Assembly (NCBI GenBank): GCA_905236585.1
Contig: CAJOQZ010000253.1
Location: forward strand, 1-12,999
Direction of reading: 5' to 3'
DNA length: 12,999 nt
Source of the DNA: an uncultured Lachnospiraceae bacterium
Lineage (GTDB): Bacteria > Bacillota > Clostridia > Lachnospirales > Lachnospiraceae
The notes under the pieces were generated by a model that was not told the DNA's origin, did no database searches, and was given only the letters and a program-made list of their open reading frames with translations. Shown here piece by piece: positions 6,379 to 12,999 of this stretch; within the stretch, counting starts at the first letter, position 1, and each line of letters opens with the position of its first letter. The translations under genes were made by a program, and so were the position numbers.

Positions 6379-7383
6379 ATGTATAAAATTAGCAACAGAA
6401 GATATACCGGCAGCAAATATAAATTACTTGATGAAATAGAATCCTGTATAGAAAAATATTGTACAGGGGATAGTTTCTTTGATGTGTTCGCAGGCACCGG
6501 CGTCGTAAGCGACCGAATGCGTAAATTTTTTCCGCACATTATAATCAATGATTTTTTATTTTCAAACGAAGTAATATATCGTGCATTTTTTGAAAACGAA
6601 CCTTTTGACAATGAAAAAATCCTTGCATATAAAACCCGGTATCAATCATTTGCCAAGGAAACGTTGTCGGAAAACTATTTTTCCGAAAACTTCGGAGATA
6701 AGTACTTTTCCCGACATGACGCAAAGGTCATAGGTTTTATAAGGGATGATTTGTCGCACAACGCCGATAATTTCACCCCAAAAGAGTTCAATATACTTTT
6801 GGCGTCTTTAATTTTTTCAATGGATAAAATCGCAAATACAGTAGGGCATTATGATGCATACAGAAAAATAAAAAAAATCGAAGATCGTTTTGAATATGAT
6901 TTGATAGACGCCCAACCATCTGCCGGAACATTTGATATATATCGGGAAGATGCTAATCAACTTGCAAAAAAGGTCAAAGCGGATGTCGCCTTTGTTGACC
7001 CTCCGTATAACAGCCGACAATACAGTCGATTTTACCATATCTTAGAAAATATTACCAAATGGGACTGTCCTCCCTTGACCGGAACAGCCTTAAAGCCGCC
7101 GCCGGAAAACATGAGTGAGTATTGCCGGAGTTCTGCTCCCATTGTTTTTGAGGAATTGATCTATGCCTTAAATGTAAAATTTATAATTGTTACATACAAC
7201 AATACCTACCATTCAAAGAGTAATTCGTCAAAGAACAAAATATCATTGGAACAAATAGATCATATTCTTAATAACAGAGGCAGTACTATACGAATTGAAA
7301 AAGACCATCCTTTTTTCAATGCCGGGAAGACGGATTTTGAAAATCATAAGGAATATATTTTCGTTACGGAGGTCAAGAATTGA
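6379..7383 (+). CDS. DNA N6-adenine methyltransferase, DPPY type (first of a pair)
   Basis: It methylates adenine N6 in a DNA target using S-adenosylmethionine. YTGSKYKL (9-16) and FDVFAGTG (34-41, motif I, cofactor binding) come first, then the catalytic motif IV DPPYNSRQYSRFYHILE (207-223). This order and the NSRQY/YHILE continuation fit the COG3392-type adenine methylases found with type II systems. Start 6379 (334 aa) is chosen because GGAG lies 9 bases before it. An upstream in-frame GTG at 6277 has no ribosome binding site and would place 34 extra residues on the leader. The gene overlaps the next one by TTGA. Composition is clearly more AT-rich than the ROK-fusion and reductase genes, suggesting transfer. 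Confidence 0.85.
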   Translation: MYKISNRRYTGSKYKLLDEIESCIEKYCTGDSFFDVFAGTGVVSDRMRKFFPHIIINDFLFSNEVIYRAFFENEPFDNEKILAYKTRYQSFAKETLSENYFSENFGDKYFSRHDAKVIGFIRDDLSHNADNFTPKEFNILLASLIFSMDKIANTVGHYDAYRKIKKIEDRFEYDLIDAQPSAGTFDIYREDANQLAKKVKADVAFVDPPYNSRQYSRFYHILENITKWDCPPLTGTALKPPPENMSEYCRSSAPIVFEELIYALNVKFIIVTYNNTYHSKSNSSKNKISLEQIDHILNNRGSTIRIEKDHPFFNAGKTDFENHKEYIFVTEVKN

Positions 7384-8291
7384 AAGATAAAACTATAATC
7401 CGATCACCCTTCTTTTATGTAGGTGATAAATATAAACTTATGCCGCAGTTAAAAGAATATATGCCAAAGCGTATCGGAAAATATATTGAGCCGTTTGTTG
7501 GCGGGGGAAGTTCTTTCCTAAATTCTACCGGGAACTCCTACACCTTAAATGATGTTGATTATTTTGTCGTTAGATTACATAAAGAAATCGGAAAATATGC
7601 AAATCATAAACAAGAATTATTTGAACTATTATTCGAATTGATTGACTTTTATGGTTTGTCATGCTCATACCGTGGGATATGCGTTCCAAGCGAATTAAAG
7701 AAGCAGTATATCAAAACTTATTATGCAAAATATAATAAAGACGCATATATACATTTGCGTTCAGATTTTAATGAAAACAAAGAAGATATATTAAAACTAT
7801 ACTTGCTGTTAATCTATGGATTTAACCACATGATTCGCTTTAACAGCATGGGAAATTTTAATCTGCCGGTTGGAAATGTGGATTTCAATATGAACGTTTT
7901 TTCCGCGTTAAACGATTATCTCGACTTTATGAAAAAGCATTCTGTTGAATTTCATAATTTAGATTACATTTCTTTTTTGGAAAATATCAAGTTCGAAAAC
8001 GATTCATATGTTTTCCTCGATCCGCCCTATCTGATATCAATGAGCGAGTACAACAAACTTTGGAATGACGAAAAAGAAAATGAATTGTGTGAATATTTAG
8101 ATGCATTAAATGACCGGGGAATTATGTTTGGAATTACAAATCTAATTTCTCATAAGGGGAAAATCAATACCCGTTTTTTTGAATGGTCAAAAAAATACAA
8201 TGCATACAATGTAAAAAGCAACTACATCAGTTTCAACGATAATACAATCAAGACAACATCAAAAGAGGTTTTTGTTACGAATTGTGCCTGA
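7380..8291 (+). CDS. Dam-like DNA N6-adenine methyltransferase (second of a pair)
   Basis: A 303-residue D12-class enzyme. The order is SPFFYVGDKYKL (9-20), EPFVGGGS (37-44, motif I) and DPPY (214-217, motif IV), as in Dam/DpnM. It starts with TTG at 7380, inside the stop region of the previous gene. GGAGG at 7368-7372 with 7-base spacing makes this rare start credible, and nothing better follows nearby. Being different from its neighbour and beside it, it most likely methylates the other strand of the same asymmetric target. That division of labour is known for FokI- and AlwI-like systems and is inference here. Confidence 0.9.
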   Translation: MKDKTIIRSPFFYVGDKYKLMPQLKEYMPKRIGKYIEPFVGGGSSFLNSTGNSYTLNDVDYFVVRLHKEIGKYANHKQELFELLFELIDFYGLSCSYRGICVPSELKKQYIKTYYAKYNKDAYIHLRSDFNENKEDILKLYLLLIYGFNHMIRFNSMGNFNLPVGNVDFNMNVFSALNDYLDFMKKHSVEFHNLDYISFLENIKFENDSYVFLDPPYLISMSEYNKLWNDEKENELCEYLDALNDRGIMFGITNLISHKGKINTRFFEWSKKYNAYNVKSNYISFNDNTIKTTSKEVFVTNCA

Positions 8292-8318
8292 TCCTGACAT
8301 GAAAGGTCTTGCTATATT

Positions 8319-9884
8319 ATGGCAAAAGAAAAATACAAACCGTTATCTTTTTCAACAACAATGCGAAATCCGAATAGAATCGCAGATTTTTTGAAATGCT
8401 TAATTCCGTTTGAAGGGATGTTGCTGACAAAAGATGTGATTGGAAACGTTGTCCGAAAAGTGATCCGTGAAAAAATTTACCGCCCCAATTATATCGGGAA
8501 AAAATTAGAGTTAAGCGACATATATCAAAGCGAAGATGAGTATTTTTCCGAAGATCAATTAGAAGATATAATTTCGCATAGTCCTCAAAAGCACAAGGAA
8601 TCCGGGTTTGATGCCGGTTGGCCTTCCCGTTTTGACACATGGTACAAGTTGCCGATGGAATTTGGGTTTGTAAAATATGCAATGGATTCCAAAATAGAAA
8701 TATCTGCAACCGGTCATATGCTGGTTGACGCCGTTAATGAAACGCCAATCAATGAACAAAAGATACAAAATATTTTTCTAAATTCATTAGTAAAATATCA
8801 AACGCATAATCCATATAGAAAGAATAAATCCGACAACGTCCCATTAGTATTGTTGTTGCAGGTTCTTCAGATGTTACACGATAACGATTCTGACAGCACC
8901 GGCGTTTTTCGTCAGGAATTAGGCTTTTTTATTTGTTGGACAAACAATGATGCAAAAGCATTATATGATACCATTATGATGTTTCGAGAAAAATATTCAT
9001 TTCGACATTATACGGATGAACTGGTTTATGACGAATGTCTGCGTATCATGCATTATACATCCGTCAAAGATAAGAATTATATTAAGAAAGAAAAGGTTAC
9101 CGGAGAAGCAATCGATGAATACATCAGAAAAATGCGTAGCACTGGTCTTATTTCCCTGCGTGGAAACGGACGTTTTATTGACTTCAACAAATTAGAGATA
9201 AAGAAAATCGAATACGTGTTAAATGAATATGCCACATATACATTATTCAGTAACAAAACGGCATATTTTGAGTATATGGGCAACATTGACCCCACAATAA
9301 TGGAAATTCAAACCGACGAAAGCGTTGATTTGGATTATATCCGGCAAAAAACTTTGCTCGAATATGCTAAAAAATACGATAAACAATCTATCTTTATCGA
9401 ACTGCGTAACGTATGTTATAAGAAAGAAAGCAAAGATCCGGTATTTCGTGTCATCTCTGAACCTGCCCGATTCGAATTTTTGACAAGCATATCATTGCTC
9501 CAAAATTTCAAAGAGATAAAAGTTCTGCCAAACTATGCTATTGATGACGGGGGACCGCCTACCTGTACCGCATCCGGGGGCAAGGCAGATATCGTATGTA
9601 CCGACGGGAACAGCCAAGAATTAGTTGAGGTAACTCTAATGTGCGGGCGACAACAGGTGAATAATGAAATGCTTCCCATCAGCAGACACTTGTCTGAGGC
9701 AAAAAAAGACAACGAAAATACTATAGCGATATTCGTTGCGCCAAGAATCCACGAAGATGTGAGGCGCTATATTGGATTTATAAAATTTACGGAAGAATTG
9801 GAAATAAAAGCATTTGATATAAACGAGTTTATGGATGAACTAAACAATTATGCATCTTTCCGTAATATGATTTCCGATCTCTAA
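8319..9884 (+). CDS. AlwI/BspD6I-family type IIS restriction (or nicking) endonuclease
   Basis: A 521-residue protein with an N-terminal recognition region and a C-terminal PD-(D/E)XK-like domain. Candidate catalytic residues are Glu386 (RFEFLTS), Asp424 (GGKADIV), Glu437 (LVEVTLM), Glu450 (NNEMLPI) and His457. From memory, the Nt.BspD6I residues E418, D456, E469, E482 and H489 have the same spacings (38, 13, 13, 7), which supports the assignment. The EVT in place of E-x-K is usual for this family. The start has only a weak AAAGG about 13 bases away, 27 bases after the second methylase. Low expression of the nuclease relative to the methylases would be expected and safe. Known relatives recognise GGATC- or GAGTC-like sites, but the target here cannot be read. 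No small second subunit gene, as in BspD6I, is visible in the window. Confidence 0.85.
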   Translation: MAKEKYKPLSFSTTMRNPNRIADFLKCLIPFEGMLLTKDVIGNVVRKVIREKIYRPNYIGKKLELSDIYQSEDEYFSEDQLEDIISHSPQKHKESGFDAGWPSRFDTWYKLPMEFGFVKYAMDSKIEISATGHMLVDAVNETPINEQKIQNIFLNSLVKYQTHNPYRKNKSDNVPLVLLLQVLQMLHDNDSDSTGVFRQELGFFICWTNNDAKALYDTIMMFREKYSFRHYTDELVYDECLRIMHYTSVKDKNYIKKEKVTGEAIDEYIRKMRSTGLISLRGNGRFIDFNKLEIKKIEYVLNEYATYTLFSNKTAYFEYMGNIDPTIMEIQTDESVDLDYIRQKTLLEYAKKYDKQSIFIELRNVCYKKESKDPVFRVISEPARFEFLTSISLLQNFKEIKVLPNYAIDDGGPPTCTASGGKADIVCTDGNSQELVEVTLMCGRQQVNNEMLPISRHLSEAKKDNENTIAIFVAPRIHEDVRRYIGFIKFTEELEIKAFDINEFMDELNNYASFRNMISDL

Positions 9885-9903
9885 CAAAGGAGCCGAACAC
9901 CTT

Positions 9904-11322
9904 ATGAATGACGCTGTAAAAAAAATACGGGACGCCTATCTGGAATGGGTGAAAGAGCAGCCGATCGAGGGCACCCGCTTCTATGAAAAAGCACCCGACC
10001 GCTTCCGTTTCGAATCGGATTTCGCGATGGGGGAATTGAATTTCTACGATCTTGAAATGTATGTGACGGAACTGCGGATTACGGATTTCAAAACGGACGA
10101 CACCGCATTTTTCCTGCACTTTGAACTAAATGACTTAGACTATGCGAAGGAGTTGTTCCGCGAGTTTTTGGACGGCTATGAGGCAATCCGCAGCTCCCGC
10201 GATATCCGCGTGCTTCTATCCTGCACCTCCGCTCTGACAACGAGTTACATGGCAAAAAAATTAAACGAAACCGCCGCTCTTTTGCGGCAGGATTTTCACT
10301 TCGACGCGACGGCGCTTATTTCCCTCGGCGAAAAAATCTACGATTACGACATGGTTCTTCTCGCGCCGCAGACCGCGCAGAAACTCGACGAACTGCGCGA
10401 GGCGTACCCCGCCATGCCGATCCTTAACATCCCCGCCGGGCTTTTTGCTACCTATGACGCGCCAGCCGTTTTGGAAACGGTGCGCACGCAGTGGAAGAAC
10501 CATCTGTCCGCCTTGCGCGGCGACCACGAACAGAAGTCGCTTGACAATATAAAAAGCGGCGCCAGCATTTTAACGCTCGCCCTTCTCCCGCAGGGGAAAT
10601 ACAAGTTCGCGATTCAATACCGTTACTATAAGAGCGGCGAAGTCGTTTTCGACGAAACCGTCATCAAGCAGCACCTCGATCTGGTAAACGACATCTGCGA
10701 CATTTTAGACACCGCCGTCTACCGCTATGGGAAATACGACATCATCGGCATTGCCGTCGGCGGCATCATCTCTAATGGGAAAATCGACCTGATCGACCGC
10801 ATCGATAAAGATTTTAATTTCCAGTCGTATCTGGAAGAGAAATACCATGTCCCGGTGCTGATCAAAAACAACACGAATACTGCTGCTTACGGGTATTTTG
10901 CCCGCCACCAGAACCTCCGCAACATTGCCTTTTTGTCGCAGCCCTTCGGCTACCGTTTCGGCGGCGTGGGGCTTGTGTTCGACGGCGTTCCCTATGAGGG
11001 CAGCCACCATATCGCGGGCGAGGTAAAATTTACCGTCCTGCACGAATACGGCGAATATGACAACGCCAATTTTTCCCTGCTGCCCGGAGAAACCTTAGCC
11101 ACCGTCGAGATGTACGCCCGCTCCATTATCGCCCTAAACGACCCGGACATCCTCTTGATCCGCTGCAAACTGCTTCCTGATACCGATATCTTGAAAATGC
11201 GCCTGATTTCCTACATCCCGGAAGAGTATCTGCCGATACTGCGAAAAATCAGCGACGAAGATTCCACCGAATACATGCTGCTGGGAATAATGTTAATGTG
11301 TATAGAAACTTTATCGACGTAA
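9904..11322 (+). CDS. Three-domain protein: unknown N-terminus, PTS EIIB-like, and pseudo-ROK domain
   Basis: 472 residues. Residues 1-97 are an unrecognised alpha/beta-looking region. Residues 98-195 resemble PTS EIIB of the lactose/cellobiose class: RVLLSCTSALTTSYMAKKL (102-120) with Cys107 at the phosphorylated position, then YDYDMVLLAPQ (146-156). Residues about 215-472 resemble ROK proteins: IGIAVGGIISNGKI (281-294) and GGVGLVFDGVPYEG (353-366). The usual N-D-x-N active site is NNTN (322-325), so the catalytic Asp is Asn. The DxGGT phosphate motif and the zinc CxCG motif are absent, as is any winged helix. It looks like a sensor joined to a phosphotransfer domain, not a working sugar kinase. 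AAAGGAG at 9886-9892 lies right after the endonuclease stop, 11 bases before the ATG. GC-richer than the operon before it. Confidence 0.75.
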   Translation: MNDAVKKIRDAYLEWVKEQPIEGTRFYEKAPDRFRFESDFAMGELNFYDLEMYVTELRITDFKTDDTAFFLHFELNDLDYAKELFREFLDGYEAIRSSRDIRVLLSCTSALTTSYMAKKLNETAALLRQDFHFDATALISLGEKIYDYDMVLLAPQTAQKLDELREAYPAMPILNIPAGLFATYDAPAVLETVRTQWKNHLSALRGDHEQKSLDNIKSGASILTLALLPQGKYKFAIQYRYYKSGEVVFDETVIKQHLDLVNDICDILDTAVYRYGKYDIIGIAVGGIISNGKIDLIDRIDKDFNFQSYLEEKYHVPVLIKNNTNTAAYGYFARHQNLRNIAFLSQPFGYRFGGVGLVFDGVPYEGSHHIAGEVKFTVLHEYGEYDNANFSLLPGETLATVEMYARSIIALNDPDILLIRCKLLPDTDILKMRLISYIPEEYLPILRKISDEDSTEYMLLGIMLMCIETLST

Positions 11323-11406
11323 CCGCTCACTGTCTCCGTTCCACTTCGGTCGGCACAGAGCAATCGTCCACCGGACGATTTGCGCCTGAGCGGTTGACGA
11401 GCCGTC
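11321..11406 (+). repeat. Palindromic multi-hairpin element after the fusion gene
   Basis: AACCGCTCA (11321-11329) is the exact reverse complement of TGAGCGGTT (11387-11395), an outer 9 bp stem. Inside are AATCGTCC-ACC-GGACGATT (8 bp stem, 3-base loop) and a weaker CTGT...ACAG arm, so the whole can fold as a branched cruciform of 75 bases. Directly after it, TGACG-AGC-CGTCA gives another small hairpin (to 11407). It begins in the last codon of the fusion gene. There is no T run on this strand, so it is not a standard terminator. It resembles REP/MITE-like elements. Confidence 0.6.
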
Positions 11407-11420
11407 ATAGAAAAAAAGAA

Positions 11421-11450
11421 GTGACACGCACGGCAAAAATACATTATAAT
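11421..11450 (+). promoter_or_regulatory. Promoter of the aldo/keto reductase
   Basis: GTGACA (11421-11426, one mismatch to TTGACA), an 18-base spacer and a perfect TATAAT (11445-11450). The transcript would start near 11457, about 32 bases before the ATG at 11489. Confidence 0.65.
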
Positions 11451-11488
11451 GAAATTGTTGTATGAAGCGATATATAAGGAGGATTATT

Positions 11489-12625
11489 ATGGATTTTGCA
11501 CCCAAGAAAAAATTAGGCTTCGGCTTGATGCGGCTTCCGCAGAACGATCCGTCGAATCCGGCGGATATCGACATGGATCATTTGAAAAAAATGGTCGATA
11601 CCTTTATGGAAAACGGCTTTACGTATTTTGACACGGCTTGGATGTATAACGCTTTTGCCAGCGAAAGCGCGGCAAAAGAGGCTCTTGTCGACCGTTATGA
11701 CCGGGAAAGTTTTACCCTTGCGACCAAACTTCACTCCGGGTTTTTCAATTCCATGGAAGATCGCGACAAAGTGTTCAACGAGCAGCTGCAAAAAACCGGC
11801 GCGGGATATTTTGATTATTATCTGCTTCACGGCATTGAATCCGCCTCGCTCCCGAAATACGAAGAATTTGACGTATTCAACTGGGTGCTTGCGAAAAAAG
11901 AGCAGGGTCTTGTAAAGCACGCCGGTTTTTCTTTCCACGACACCGCGGAACTCCTCGACGAAATCCTTACGAAGCATCCGCAGATGGAATTTGTCCAGCT
12001 GCAGATCAACTATCTGGACTGGGAATCGCAGTGGGTGCAGAGCCGTGCCTGCTACGAAGTTGCCCGCAAGCACGACATTCCGGTCATCGTCATGGAGCCG
12101 GTAAAGGGCGGCACCTTGGCGAAGATCCCCGAAGAAGCCGAAAAACTCTTCAAAGATTATGATGCGTCCATGTCCGTACCGAGTTGGGCGATCCGCTTCG
12201 TCGCAAGTCTGCCCGGCGTCATGGTTGTTTTATCCGGCATGAGTTCGCTTGCGCAGTTAGAAGACAACGTCTCCTACATGAAAGATTTTACGCCGCTGAC
12301 CGAAGAAGAAAAACAACTCTGCTTCAAAGTCGCGGACATCATCAACGCGCAGACTGCGATCCCCTGCACCTCCTGCCACTACTGCACGGAGGGCTGCCCC
12401 ATAAATATCTGCATCCCCGAATATTTCTCAATCTACAACGAGGATATGAGGGAGCATTTGGAGGAAAAAGGCTGGACGGTCAACTTTACGAACTACGAAA
12501 TCCTTGCAAACAAATTCGGCAAGGCAAGCGCATGTATCGAATGCGGTCAGTGCGAGGGCGTATGTCCGCAGCATTTGACGATCATCGACTACTTAAAAGA
12601 CGTCAGCGCACACTACGAACACTAA
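11489..12625 (+). CDS. Aldo/keto reductase with C-terminal 2x[4Fe-4S] ferredoxin-type motifs
   Basis: A 378-residue cytosolic oxidoreductase of the anaerobe type (COG1453-like). The AKR barrel has FGLMRLP near the start, FDTAWMY with Asp48 and Tyr53, Lys80 in LATKLH and His114 in YLLHGIE, the usual catalytic tetrad. VMEPVKGGTL (201-210) and LSGMSS (248-253) are family blocks. The C-terminus has CTSCHYCTEGCP (293-304) and CIECGQCEGVCP (349-360), two clusters of four cysteines. The ATG at 11489 is chosen for AAGGAGG at 11476-11482. An earlier in-frame ATG at 11462 lies next to the -10. The substrate is unknown. It has its own promoter, so it is not simply part of the preceding unit. Confidence 0.95.
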   Translation: MDFAPKKKLGFGLMRLPQNDPSNPADIDMDHLKKMVDTFMENGFTYFDTAWMYNAFASESAAKEALVDRYDRESFTLATKLHSGFFNSMEDRDKVFNEQLQKTGAGYFDYYLLHGIESASLPKYEEFDVFNWVLAKKEQGLVKHAGFSFHDTAELLDEILTKHPQMEFVQLQINYLDWESQWVQSRACYEVARKHDIPVIVMEPVKGGTLAKIPEEAEKLFKDYDASMSVPSWAIRFVASLPGVMVVLSGMSSLAQLEDNVSYMKDFTPLTEEEKQLCFKVADIINAQTAIPCTSCHYCTEGCPINICIPEYFSIYNEDMREHLEEKGWTVNFTNYEILANKFGKASACIECGQCEGVCPQHLTIIDYLKDVSAHYEH

Positions 12626-12705
12626 TGTGTAAGACACGCACACAGCGGTAAATGCTTCGTGCTGTTCTGAACAAATACCGTAAAACTATCTTATGAGGCT
12701 TTTTG

Positions 12706-12999
12706 ATGCACTACGTTATCGGCGATATTCACGGTTGTTATGATGAGTTGATGGGGTTGATTTCCCGCCTGCGCAAGCGCGACGCGCAGGCGGAGTTCAT
12801 TCTGCTCGGAGATTTCCCCGACCGGGGTCCAAAGGTATGGGAAGTCATGCAGTGGATGTCGCAGAACATCAACCCGACCGGCGCCTTTATCTCGGTACAG
12901 GGCAACCATGACCGCATCTTGCAGGAATGGTTCTACGACTGGTCGGAATGGTATCGCTCGCAGCCGTTTTTCGCCCGGCTTTCCGGCAATTTAGACCGG
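12706..12999 (+). CDS. Metallophosphoesterase (Ser/Thr phosphatase-like), cut by the window end
   Basis: The first 98 codons of a calcineurin-like phosphoesterase. The three metal-binding blocks are in order: GDIHG (residues 6-10), GDFPDRGP (35-42, usual GDxVDRG) and GNHD (66-69). GAGG at 12695-12698 lies 7 bases before the ATG. The remainder, including the C-terminal His motifs, is outside the window. Diadenosine tetraphosphatase or protein phosphatase activity is possible. The short gap after the reductase has no clear terminator. Confidence 0.85.
   Translation, partial: MHYVIGDIHGCYDELMGLISRLRKRDAQAEFILLGDFPDRGPKVWEVMQWMSQNINPTGAFISVQGNHDRILQEWFYDWSEWYRSQPFFARLSGNLDR

Noticed and set aside
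11323..11406. Intrinsic terminator after the fusion gene
   Set aside because: Stems are good but no T run follows on the plus strand; an A run follows instead.
9885..11488. Small second subunit of a heterodimeric BspD6I-like enzyme
   Set aside because: The next gene is the EIIB-ROK fusion and no ~190-residue nuclease-like frame is present on either side of the operon.

Overview
The window reads as a low-to-mid GC Firmicute, probably a motile anaerobe of the Lachnospiraceae or Negativicutes kind. The signs are strong AGGAGG-type ribosome binding sites, a flagellin with a SigD-like -10 element, an aldo/keto reductase carrying two ferredoxin-type iron-sulphur motifs, and a sugar phosphotransferase-type domain. 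The genus cannot be read from the sequence.

Layout. Bases 1-1400 (+) are a degraded, mobile-element-like stretch: an extended -10 promoter with a hairpin, two broken frames, the C-terminal remnant of a protein with an HNHP motif, and two intact small genes. A partial duplicate of the second small gene lies between them. Bases 1395-2177 (-) hold a SpoU/TrmH-type RNA methyltransferase, and 2247-2294 (-) the 5' half of a tRNA-Pro(CGG). Bases 2406-3717 (-) are a flagellin gene frameshifted in a run of six Gs. Bases 3806-5104 (-) encode an AAA_14/DUF4143 ATPase. The 375-base gap at 5105-5479 holds a 4 x 32 bp tandem repeat and a 26 bp palindrome. A small alpha/beta-hydrolase esterase follows at 5480-6118 (+).

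Bases 6225-9884 (+) are an AT-rich restriction-modification operon with its own promoter (TTGATA-N17-TATAAT). It encodes two different DPPY-type adenine methyltransferases and an AlwI/BspD6I-like type IIS endonuclease. Two methylases fit an asymmetric target in which each strand is protected separately.

Bases 9904-11322 (+) encode an unusual three-part protein: an unknown N-terminal domain, a PTS EIIB (lactose/cellobiose)-like domain with a phosphorylatable-type Cys, and a ROK domain whose catalytic Asp is replaced by Asn. A 75-base palindromic, multi-hairpin element follows (11321-11395), then an Fe-S aldo/keto reductase with its own promoter and the start of a metallophosphoesterase cut by the window end.

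The most unusual items are the EIIB-pseudoROK fusion, the exact-period 32 bp repeats upstream of the ATPase, the palindromic element after the fusion gene, and the compact two-methylase AlwI-like system inserted between unrelated genes.
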